Source: a virus
IMG/VR virus record: IMGVR_UViG_3300042543_000175
Span: 1 to 56,545 of that record
Length of the DNA: 56,545 nt
Direction: 5' to 3' (one strand)
In this document: one piece after another, positions 51,118-56,545 of the stretch
Position numbering within the stretch: position 1 is the stretch's first letter
Layout of the letters: each line of letters begins with the position of its first letter
Program-made: the position numbers and the translations under genes
The notes under the pieces: generated by a model
What the model was told of the DNA's origin: nothing
Database searches by the model: none
What the model saw: the letters and a program-made list of their open reading frames with translations, nothing else

Positions 51118-51158
51118 GTGGCTGGCTGGCTGTCCTGCGTCCCGTGGCTGGCTGGCTG
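51118..51158. repeat. Direct repeat GTGGCTGGCTGGCTG
   Basis: Identical copies at 51118-51132 and 51144-51158 with 11 nt between them. Each contains three GGCTG units. No known function. Confidence 0.7.
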
Positions 51159-51356
51159 AGAGTGTGCTATCGTTTGCGCTCTACTCTGTCCGCCTCTGTC
51201 CGTTAGTCAGACATGATACATGATTCGCGGCTTATACGGCCCTATGGCAAGACTTTCCTTTTTTCGGGACTACTCACCGCCGAGAACCGACAGAGGATCT
51301 AGGGTCAAATCCCGAAACATGACCAACCCTTTCCCGCTTCCCCGCCTTGGGACATA

Positions 51357-51396
51357 TCATCATATCCGCATATCTTGATGCATCATGATATGATGA
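51357..51396. repeat. Imperfect palindrome with internal TGATGCATCA
   Basis: TCATCATATC (51357-51366) is inverted at GATATGATGA (51387-51396), enclosing TGATGCATCA (51376-51385), itself a perfect palindrome. GATGCGTT repeats follow (51395-51410). A symmetrical protein-binding site or origin element. Confidence 0.6.
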
Positions 51397-51449
51397 TGCG
51401 TTGATGCGTTGTCTTCTCGCACTAGGGCAATTCTTATTTGTAATTATTC

Positions 51450-51475
51450 CAATTAGTCCCGCTAAAAACTAATTG
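51450..51475. promoter_or_regulatory. Operator-like inverted repeat before gene 51524
   Basis: CAATTAGT (51450-51457) is inverted at ACTAATTG (51468-51475) with a 10-nt spacer, 11 bp upstream of the -35 box of the winged-helix gene. This suggests autoregulation by that protein. Confidence 0.45.
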
Positions 51476-51485
51476 AAAATATCAC

Positions 51486-51514
51486 TTGCGCTTTAGTCAG
51501 TCCCGCCTTATTTT
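51486..51514 (+). promoter_or_regulatory. Possible promoter for gene 51524
   Basis: TTGCGC (51486-51491), 17-nt spacer, TATTTT (51509-51514), about 9 nt before ATG 51524, implying a near-leaderless mRNA. The same -10 box occurs at 53842. Confidence 0.4.
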
Positions 51515-51523
51515 TTACTCGTT

Positions 51524-51925
51524 ATGGAAAACACCACTGAAAACATGATGGGCACGGGGATTTCCGCCGTGCGTTTGACCGAATTGGAAACCAAAGCAAT
51601 GCACGTTCTTTTTGATAGTGCAGAGGGTAACGGCCATGATTTTGGGTTTATTGATGACCTGATCGATGCCAAGATCATGGGGCGCAATCAGGTTTCGGGC
51701 GTTGTCTCTTCACTTGTAAAGAAGGGCATTATTGAGGATTGGGGAGAAGAAAAAGTTAATTGGGATTCCTCCTACACTCAATTCACTTGGGGCAAACAAT
51801 GCGGATTCGGCCCGAACATGAATGAAGGTTGGGACAGATTGCCTGACACTGTATCGCAATTCTTCACCATGTTTAACATTCTTCCCGCCCTTGTTAGTTT
51901 TGAGGGATTGAGACAGAATGCCTGA
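51524..51925 (+). CDS. Winged-helix DNA-binding protein
   Basis: 133 aa. Residues about 20-75 (LTELETKAMHVLFDSAEGNG, NQVSGVVSSLVKKGIIEDWG) are a MarR-like winged helix; the C-terminal half may dimerise. It is first of the right-hand early block and is preceded by an inverted repeat and promoter, so it is a likely early regulator. Confidence 0.75.
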   Translation: MENTTENMMGTGISAVRLTELETKAMHVLFDSAEGNGHDFGFIDDLIDAKIMGRNQVSGVVSSLVKKGIIEDWGEEKVNWDSSYTQFTWGKQCGFGPNMNEGWDRLPDTVSQFFTMFNILPALVSFEGLRQNA

Positions 51926-51935
51926 TTGCTTCCCC

Positions 51936-51975
51936 GTCTCCCCGTGGGCTCTGTCTCGCGGGGAGCAGGGGAGAC
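51936..51975. promoter_or_regulatory. Intergenic hairpin GTCTCCCC/GGGGAGAC
   Basis: 8-bp stem (51936-51943 with 51968-51975), 24-nt loop in which CTCCCCG/CGGGGAG can also pair. Followed by AATCCCGC and an A-rich leader ending CCATATG. First of three similarly built intergenic spacers. Confidence 0.55.
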
Positions 51976-51993
51976 AATCCCGCAAAAAACCAT

Positions 51994-52182
51994 ATGAAAA
52001 ACAATCCATCAAACCGCATTGCGCTTCATGCGCGCTGCATCATTCGCAATCCGTCACGCTGGTCATTCTATGCTCACGGGATCATTCGGGAGTTTCGGGA
52101 GTGTTCTACGCTCGCTGTATGCGTAGTCTTTACTCTCTTTGTTTTCGGGCTCTCGCTCGTCAACTCGTTTTTTCAACACTAA
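51994..52182 (+). CDS. Small membrane protein
   Basis: 62 aa. Basic N-terminus (KNNPSNRIALHARCIIRNPS) and one transmembrane segment STLAVCVVFTLFVFGLSLVN. Preceded by CCATATG as in other genes here. The overlapping frame 51918-52205 lacks these features. Confidence 0.55.
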   Translation: MKNNPSNRIALHARCIIRNPSRWSFYAHGIIREFRECSTLAVCVVFTLFVFGLSLVNSFFQH

Positions 52183-52201
52183 CACCAACACCATACACCA
52201 T

Positions 52202-52519
52202 ATGATCACAATCAGCAAAACATACGAGATAGTCACTCCCGAATCCGCCGAAAGCGGGGACGTTCAAGATTCGGGATTCCTCACTGAAGCGGAAAGCGTC
52301 ACGTTTCGGGAGCTTGTCAGCATGATGCGGGATTTTCCTTGCCCCTCATGCTCTCCCGCCAGCGGAAACGAAAACGAATGGCTCTCTTCCTACCCTGAAA
52401 CCGATTTTCGGACGGGAGAAGAAGAAACGCAAAGCCTGCACTATTCGCGGGAGAATGCACCTTGCAAGGCGAAATACTGGCGCAAAGCTATGATCGCGGC
52501 GGGAATCATCAAAGCCTAA
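52202..52519 (+). CDS. Conserved small hypothetical protein
   Basis: 105 aa from ATG 52202, leader ACACCATATG. YEIVTPESAESGDVQDSGFL then ETQSLHYSRENAPCKAKYWR: a charged beta-rich protein with a single Cys pair (CPSC). Similar proteins occur on plasmids and phages; function unknown. Confidence 0.65.
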   Translation: MITISKTYEIVTPESAESGDVQDSGFLTEAESVTFRELVSMMRDFPCPSCSPASGNENEWLSSYPETDFRTGEEETQSLHYSRENAPCKAKYWRKAMIAAGIIKA

Positions 52520-52533
52520 CACCTGACAACACC

Positions 52534-53211
52534 ATGAAACTACTTAGCACCAACAACACCAAAATCAAAAAAGGGGAGAAACTAGGCTGGAGAACCTATG
52601 GTCTTTCCCTTTCTCCCGCTGGAAAGAGTGGCAAGCAATTCTGTCCGCATCGCTCAAAAGGGTGCGAGATGGCTTGTCTCGATACGTCAGGCATGGGGAT
52701 TTTCGGAAACGTGCAGGAAGCTAGACTTGCAAAATCCCGCTATTTCATCGAATCCCGCCCCGAATTTCTCTCACAATTCCAGCGGGAATTATGCAATGCG
52801 GAAACATGGGGAAAGCGTAAAAACAAGCCTGTAGCATGCCGCCCGAATGTTTTGTCGGATCTTCCATGGTATAAATTGATTGAAATGGAAAGGTTCCCTT
52901 CCATTCAATTCTATGATTACACGCCAAACCTAGAACGCATGATGCAATTCTTAAACGGGGAATTGCCAAAAAACTATCACCTGACGTTCTCCCGAAAGGA
53001 AGATAACCAGCATAGGGTGCATGCGGTAATTGCGGCGGGGGGAAATGTCGCGGTAGTCTTTAATGAGTTACCAGAGACCTATCTTGGCAAGCCTGTCATT
53101 AATGGCGATGAGAGCGACCTTCGTTTTCTAGATCCGAAAGGAGTGATTGTTGGATTAAAGGCCAAGGGGAAAGCGATTAAGGATGATTCGGGCTTTGTCG
53201 TTCAAGTCTAA
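52534..53211 (+). CDS. GP88-like (gene product 88 family) protein
   Basis: 225 aa from ATG 52534. LLSTNNTKIKKGEKLGWRTY, LSLSPAGKSGKQFCPHRSKG and CEMACLDTSGMGIFG match the GP88 family start, with CPHRSKGCEMAC as a likely metal-binding Cys cluster. The rest is helical with basic patches. Common on phages and plasmids, function unknown. Confidence 0.8.
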   Translation: MKLLSTNNTKIKKGEKLGWRTYGLSLSPAGKSGKQFCPHRSKGCEMACLDTSGMGIFGNVQEARLAKSRYFIESRPEFLSQFQRELCNAETWGKRKNKPVACRPNVLSDLPWYKLIEMERFPSIQFYDYTPNLERMMQFLNGELPKNYHLTFSRKEDNQHRVHAVIAAGGNVAVVFNELPETYLGKPVINGDESDLRFLDPKGVIVGLKAKGKAIKDDSGFVVQV

Positions 53212-53218
53212 GGTTATT

Positions 53219-53258
53219 CCCGTCCCCGCTTCCTGAGTGTAACAGGGAGCGGCACGGG
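53219..53258. promoter_or_regulatory. Intergenic hairpin before gene 53297
   Basis: CCCGT/ACGGG, CCGCT/AGCGG and CCTG/CAGG nest in a stem spanning 53219-53258. GGGGAAAATCCCC and an AC-rich, G-free leader ending CCATATG follow. Same architecture as at 51936 and 55167. Confidence 0.55.
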
Positions 53259-53296
53259 GAAAATCCCCTGACAACAACACCAAACACCATAACCAT

Positions 53297-53629
53297 ATGA
53301 TAACAAAAGATCAAGAGTTAGCAACACTGAGAGAAACTGCTGCCAAGCTTGGCCCGAATTCCTATCTTGGCCCTTGGATGGAATCCGTAGCGTTTGAGCT
53401 TGAAGCGATGATGCGGGCGGATTCCTTCCCGTGCGTAAATCTGGCCGAATCAGAGCATCATGCGGGGAAGATCGTCGCGGAGGCTGAGAGGAAAGCGGAA
53501 ACCATCATCGCGAATGCGAAACGGGAAGCTAATGACCGCGAAAGGCTAATCGATGACCAAAGGGAACGCGCACGGGCGCTTATCATTGGGGCTCAACAAT
53601 CCCTGTTGGCGATTGAAGAAAGACTCTGA
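53297..53629 (+). CDS. Helical hypothetical protein
   Basis: 110 aa with a long charged coiled coil (residues about 55-108, HAGKIVAEAERKAETIIANA). No enzyme motif. Leader ends CCATATG. Possibly a regulator or assembly helper; unassigned. Confidence 0.65.
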   Translation: MITKDQELATLRETAAKLGPNSYLGPWMESVAFELEAMMRADSFPCVNLAESEHHAGKIVAEAERKAETIIANAKREANDRERLIDDQRERARALIIGAQQSLLAIEERL

Positions 53630-53630
53630 C

Positions 53631-53893
53631 CCGATAAGGTGACAAGGTGCGCGGAGTCCGATCCTCCGCCCCGTCCCGCCCGATTTTCGCGCTTAAATGC
53701 CCCGCACGGCCCTTTTTATTCCCTCCCCGCTATGATGACATCCCCCAAGGCAAGCCCGATCCCCCGCGACATGGTGACAAGGGGCGCAATCTTTTTTCTT
53801 TCCCCATTAAAAAAACCAGTTGACAAACAATCTCCCCAAGCTATTTTTACTTTCATCAGACCAAGCCTTGCCCCGATAGGGTGACAAGATGCG
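53631..53893. repeat. Three GGTGACAAG(G/A)xGCG repeats
   Basis: CCGATAAGGTGACAAGGTGCG (53631-53651), GGTGACAAGGGGCG (53773-53786) and CCGATAGGGTGACAAGATGCGG (53873-53893). The first and third share about 18 of 21 bases. Likely operator sites around the 53820 promoter. Confidence 0.6.
53820..53847 (+). promoter_or_regulatory. Promoter before genes 53927 and 54111
   Basis: Perfect TTGACA (53820-53825), 16-nt spacer, TATTTT (53842-53847). Flanked by the GGTGACAAG repeats, which could act as operators. Confidence 0.55.
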
Positions 53894-53926
53894 GAATGAT
53901 AAAAAACAAAACCACACAACACCAAA

Positions 53927-54079
53927 ATGACAGCACCAACAACACAAGCAACGGAAACGCAAGTTGTAGAACAAATCATGCAAGCCATAGACGGAATTGA
54001 TCGTGAGGGCTTGGTTGATCTCGCCAACACTCTTCTGGGAACTGATTTCGTTCTGGAAGACATTGAATGGGCAAAATAA
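53927..54079 (+). CDS. Small acidic hypothetical protein
   Basis: 50 aa, TAPTTQATETQVVEQIMQAI then DGIDREGLVDLANTLLGTDF. Leader ACACCAAAATG. Precedes the DUF932-like gene by 31 nt. Helical; function unknown. Confidence 0.65.
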   Translation: MTAPTTQATETQVVEQIMQAIDGIDREGLVDLANTLLGTDFVLEDIEWAK

Positions 54080-54110
54080 AAAACAAACCACAATACAAAA
54101 TACCGCACAT

Positions 54111-55151
54111 ATGGCACACAAAATCGAACAACCCCATGATATCGTTCTGTCCGTTCAAGGAACCGAATGGCATGGACTCGCTCAACACGTTTCAGCAATT
54201 GGAGATCAGGAAGTCTCTCCTTTGCTGTTCGACATTATCGAATCCCCTGCATTTGTTCAGGTGGACGGGGAACAGGCAACACTTGAAGACTACAAAGTCC
54301 TCGTGGCGGATCATCGCAAAGTTCGTCCCGATCTTTCAGGGCGCGATGCTCTGGTTCCGCTTCACATTCCGAAAGCGGGATACAAAGTAATATCGAACCG
54401 CGAAATCTGGAATGTCATGCAAAAATCTTTGCGTGATCTGGATTGCGCCGTCACCTCGGTTTGCACCTTGGAGCGTGGAAAGAAGTTTTCCATATCCTGC
54501 GATATCGGAAACTCCGACATGGTGATCAATGGGGACAAGTTCAAAGCCAATCTGAATTTTGTCACCTCGCATGATGGCACGATTGCAATGGAGTCTTTTG
54601 ATTCCGCGATCCGTATTGTCTGCATGAATACCTTCCAATGGTCGCGGGATGCGGCTCAGAACGTCCTAAAGGTTTACCATACCAAAAATGCAGAGTTTGC
54701 GCTGGAGGGTCTCGGTGACCTTCTGAACGCTATTCTCAAGGGTCGCGTGGAATTGGTTCAGGTGATGGAATACCTCGCGAACCACACTTGTGATGCGAAT
54801 ACCGCGCTGGCTATGGCGGCGGGATATTTTTGCATGACAACGGACGCGAAAGACAACAAACTCGCGACTCGTTCGATGAACGCTGCCCGTGAGATTGCTG
54901 ACCTGTTCGCCAATGGCATCGGAAACAAGGGTCGCAGCCTCTATGATCTCGCTAATGGTGCAACTGAATACTGGACTAGCGGTAACGGCACGGGGCGCAA
55001 AGCCAGCGTGGCCTCGCGTGTCTACCGCTCACAGCTTGGTTCGGCGGCGGAGCATAAGCGCAACTTCATTGCCATGCTCGCTGGCTCTGATCGTGTGACC
55101 ATGTTCAATCGTGGCACAGAAGCTGTCAGGCAAGCCGTCCTAGCGAACTAG
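54111..55151 (+). CDS. DUF932-like phage/plasmid protein
   Basis: 346 aa from ATG 54111. GTEWHGLAQHVSAIGDQEVS, HRKVRPDLSGRDALVPLHIP and the C-terminal GNGTGRKASVASRVYRSQLG match the DUF932 / plasmid-like protein family. These are frequent on phages and plasmids, and some act as anti-restriction or replication helpers; the function here is unknown. GC-rich and highly expressed-like in codon choice. Confidence 0.8.
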   Translation: MAHKIEQPHDIVLSVQGTEWHGLAQHVSAIGDQEVSPLLFDIIESPAFVQVDGEQATLEDYKVLVADHRKVRPDLSGRDALVPLHIPKAGYKVISNREIWNVMQKSLRDLDCAVTSVCTLERGKKFSISCDIGNSDMVINGDKFKANLNFVTSHDGTIAMESFDSAIRIVCMNTFQWSRDAAQNVLKVYHTKNAEFALEGLGDLLNAILKGRVELVQVMEYLANHTCDANTALAMAAGYFCMTTDAKDNKLATRSMNAAREIADLFANGIGNKGRSLYDLANGATEYWTSGNGTGRKASVASRVYRSQLGSAAEHKRNFIAMLAGSDRVTMFNRGTEAVRQAVLAN

Positions 55152-55166
55152 GCGAGGGTTTTCCAT

Positions 55167-55207
55167 CTGTCCTCTCTTCGGAGAGGGCAGAATGGGGAAT
55201 CTTCCCC
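55167..55207. promoter_or_regulatory. Two adjacent hairpins before gene 55222
   Basis: CTGTCCTCTC/GAGAGGGCAG (55167-55176 with 55181-55190, TTCG tetraloop, one wobble) and GGGGAA/TTCCCC (55194-55199 with 55202-55207). An AC-rich leader AATAAACCACACAATG follows. The first could also act as a weak terminator. Confidence 0.6.
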
Positions 55208-55221
55208 GAATAAACCACACA

Positions 55222-55383
55222 ATGAAAACACCTGAAGAAATCACAAAGCAATTGAATGACGCCGTTTCGGTGATCATCCTCTCACCAGAGATCCGAAAGT
55301 TTCTCACAGTGATGGATCCCAAGGCGCTTGAACAATGTTTCGACGCATTCAACGCCTATCGCAACAGCACAAAAACCAAATAA
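55222..55383 (+). CDS. Small hypothetical protein
   Basis: 53 aa, MKTPEEITKQLNDAVSVIIL and a helical C-terminus (LEQCFDAFNAYRNSTKTK). Leader ACACAATG. Not recognised. Confidence 0.6.
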   Translation: MKTPEEITKQLNDAVSVIILSPEIRKFLTVMDPKALEQCFDAFNAYRNSTKTK

Positions 55384-55394
55384 AAAACCACACC

Positions 55395-55574
55395 ATGAAC
55401 GCACTGATCAACAAATCCAAAGTAAAAAAATACATTCTGGAATACGCTGCGAACAATCGGGCGCACAAATATACCAGAGTATCGCAGGAAACTATCGACA
55501 GAGTCGAAGCGGCGGCACGTTCTGCTGCCAAGGCTATCGTCACTCAGGCCCCATCGAAAGGAAAGACGCTGTGA
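55395..55574 (+). CDS. Small conserved basic protein (VSxxTIDxVEAAARxA)
   Basis: 59 aa from ATG 55395, leader ACACCATG. KVKKYILEYAANNRAHKYTR then VSQETIDRVEAAARSAAKAI and PSKGKTL. I recognise this basic helix pattern from many phages; a histone-fold-like DNA-binding role is possible but unverified. Confidence 0.7.
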   Translation: MNALINKSKVKKYILEYAANNRAHKYTRVSQETIDRVEAAARSAAKAIVTQAPSKGKTL

Positions 55575-55903
55575 GTTACTCAATCGAAATAGATAAAGAA
55601 ATACCCATTGGTGACAAGTTATTCTATGCCTTGATCGAAGCGGATGTTTCCTTCCGCGATTCCGAAGACCCTGAACCCTGTGGTCTTGAGATCACAAAGG
55701 CGGAGGTTTCCCCGCTAGACGGCGAACCCATGCCGCTAGAGTATGAGGGGCGGAGGATAGAAAAAGTCATCGTCACGGGCCATCCAGAGCTTACAGAGGC
55801 TATCGATCAAGCCCTTTGGGATGAAGTCTCAAGATTCACAGAAGACAACTTCTGCGACATTGCCCGCGACATGCGGGATGCGGAGGATGAAAGGGATTTA
55901 TGA
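55571..55903 (+). CDS. Acidic hypothetical protein
   Basis: 110 aa from GTG 55571, overlapping the preceding TGA as GTGA. Strongly acidic, with alternating strands (GDKLFYALIEADVSFRDSED, IEKVIVTGHPELTEAIDQAL). Could be a DNA-mimic or enzyme; unassigned. ATGA junction with the next gene. Confidence 0.6.
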   Translation: MSYSIEIDKEIPIGDKLFYALIEADVSFRDSEDPEPCGLEITKAEVSPLDGEPMPLEYEGRRIEKVIVTGHPELTEAIDQALWDEVSRFTEDNFCDIARDMRDAEDERDL

Positions 55904-56094
55904 CAGCACAAGTAAAAGCAAAACAAATAAAGGGGAGTCTTGGAGGAGAAAAACCATTTCGGTTTATTCCCGCTGGACTCTACTACTTCGGCGGGGGATG
56001 GGCCAGACCCATGTCCAATCAGTCAATGATAATTGACGGGGCGGCTTACGAACTGCCTAAAAACTGGTTTCAGAAGCTTATCGATAGCCTGTGA
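55900..56094 (+). CDS. Small hypothetical protein
   Basis: 64 aa, basic N-terminus then FIPAGLYYFGGGWARPMSNQ, Gly/Tyr-rich. ATG overlaps the upstream TGA. Not recognised. Confidence 0.55.
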   Translation: MTAQVKAKQIKGSLGGEKPFRFIPAGLYYFGGGWARPMSNQSMIIDGAAYELPKNWFQKLIDSL

Positions 56095-56363
56095 AACGCA
56101 AAGTCTCCATCGTAATTGATGACGAGAACCCTCTCATTCCGAAATGGAGTGAGAGGAGTCGCGCCATCCATCCTTTGATGGTTCTGCTTTCGGGATTGAA
56201 GGTAGGAGAGTCCTTCACTTGGCCTGCAATGGCAAAAGAGAATTTGGAATTACTGCGCGCTCGCGCTCATGGTTACGCCCGATCCCACGGGAAAAAGTTT
56301 GCCACTAGGTTGGTGACAAGGGGCCGAAACAAACCCACCATGATGTTCTGGAGGACAAAATGA
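56091..56363 (+). CDS. Small basic hypothetical protein
   Basis: 90 aa from GTG 56091, overlapping the previous TGA. HPLMVLLSGLKVGESFTWPA then LELLRARAHGYARSHGKKFA and basic C-terminus RLVTRGRNKPTMMFWRTK; resembles a small phage DNA-binding fold. Stop adjoins the convergent partial gene. Confidence 0.6.
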   Translation: MKRKVSIVIDDENPLIPKWSERSRAIHPLMVLLSGLKVGESFTWPAMAKENLELLRARAHGYARSHGKKFATRLVTRGRNKPTMMFWRTK

Positions 56364-56364
56364 A

Positions 56365-56545
56365 TCATTTGCCTTTTGTTGCCCACTTCTTTTCTCCTGC
56401 TCGCCGTCTGGCTCCCCGTCCCTTCCTATCGGGACGATTCCGAATGGCAGCAAAGCGGATGGCTTCCTTTTCTTTAGGAGTCAAGGGCGGAGGAACAAAT
56501 GGTTTCTCTGCCACTGGCGCTGGAGCTTCCCCATCCTCTGGAGGA
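56365..56545 (-). CDS. C-terminus of a protein entering from the right edge (partial)
   Basis: The last 59 residues (codons from 56544) of a minus-strand gene whose start lies beyond the window. The end is Pro-rich (EAPAPVAEKPFVPPPLTP) then a basic helix (KEKEAIRFAAIRNRPDRKGR). The left-edge gene also runs minus and also has a Pro/Glu-rich tail, so they may be one gene split by opening a circular genome. A direct join of the window ends leaves the frame off by two bases. Confidence 0.65.
   Translation of the reverse strand, partial: PPEDGEAPAPVAEKPFVPPPLTPKEKEAIRFAAIRNRPDRKGRGARRRAGEKKWATKGK

Larger units (their letters stand above)
50638..51523. other. 886-bp noncoding region, candidate replication origin
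   Basis: Without a credible gene. From 50645 to 50913 it has seven near-consecutive stems: TTGGCT/AGCCAA, ATGTCTA/TAGACAT, ATTAAAGGA/TCCTTTAAT, GTTATAAA/TTTATAAC, TATTTAA/TTAAATA, TCTCT/AGAGA, CCGCCC/GGGCGG. Then come the TAGCG cluster, an A/T-rich stretch, a G-rich segment, direct repeats, a long imperfect palindrome and promoter-like sequence. Iterons beside A/T-rich DNA and many stems favour an origin; regulatory RNA is an alternative. Confidence 0.5.

Noticed and set aside
50991-51223. Two overlapping short plus-strand frames of 71-72 codons
   Set aside because: Cys/Arg/Leu/Gly-rich composition driven by the GGCTG repeats and no start signals.
51303-51321. GGGTCAAATCCC resembling a tRNA T-arm
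   Set aside because: The loop is one base short and no acceptor stem or anticodon arm can be formed upstream.
1-56545. Integrase, CRISPR array, insertion sequence, toxin-antitoxin pair
   Set aside because: Scanned for on both strands by motif and repeat inspection; nothing convincing seen.

Overview
The window is most of the genome, possibly nearly all of it, of a tailed double-stranded DNA phage. It carries a large terminase, portal, scaffold-like protein, major capsid protein, tail fibres, a lysis cassette and a DnaB-type helicase among about 90 tightly packed, often 4-nt-overlapping genes. I see no integrase, classical repressor, rRNA or CRISPR array, and no DNA polymerase or primase. The phage therefore looks lytic and dependent on the host replisome. 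Very long proteins after the capsid module and the lack of a tape-measure gene suggest a podovirus-like particle (inference). The host is not certain. Signal peptides, a lipobox and few Shine-Dalgarno sites fit a Gram-negative aquatic bacterium, and the RTNLGLG-repeat fibres are compatible with Verrucomicrobiota-type hosts (weak inference).

Layout. Bases 1-8390 (minus): partial ejection-type protein, three further virion candidates, a glycosyltransferase, small conserved phage proteins, a PD-(D/E)XK nuclease with a four-Cys cluster and a SWIM zinc protein. They are read from a terminator-promoter junction at 8405-8474. Bases 8601-13786 (plus): three large beta-rich virion candidates. Bases 13783-36333 (minus), the main late block in transcription order: terminase, small virion proteins, fibres, portal, scaffold, capsid, lysis genes, CHAP endolysin, then a nucleotide/sugar group ending in a second glycosyltransferase. 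Bases 36362-37724 (plus): HTH protein (possible small terminase) and a Cys-rich protein. Bases 37702-42023 (minus): helicase, third glycosyltransferase, small proteins, a lipoprotein and an exported peptide, interrupted by a plus-strand HNH gene. Bases 42024-42923: 900 bp without a credible gene, full of perfect hairpins and holding a 66-nt tRNA/tmRNA-like element ending in ACCA. Bases 42924-50637 (plus): early genes (HNH, HTH, RusA-like, two HExxH proteins, dCMP deaminase, two PD-(D/E)XK-like proteins, a run of tiny membrane peptides). Bases 50638-51523: 886 bp with seven hairpins, a TAGCG iteron cluster and an imperfect palindrome, the best origin candidate. Bases 51524-56363 (plus): a second early block with G-poor AC-rich leaders (GP88-like, DUF932-like and others). 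Bases 56365-56545 (minus): the C-terminus of a gene entering from the right edge.

How it works together. Early plus-strand genes probably take over regulation and nucleotide supply. DnaB-type helicase, nucleases, RusA-like and HNH proteins serve replication and recombination. The long minus-strand block makes virions and lysis. Three glycosyltransferases and an RmlC-like epimerase point to sugar decoration of virion, host surface or DNA.

The most unusual elements are (1) the 66-nt tmRNA-like tRNA domain that lacks any message region, within a densely structured leader, (2) two fibre-like proteins carrying export signal peptides, (3) a candidate sRNA that is the inverted relative of its neighbouring leader, and (4) the hairpin/iteron region near 50.9 kb. 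All functional statements rest on motif reading by eye; no searches or folding programs were run.
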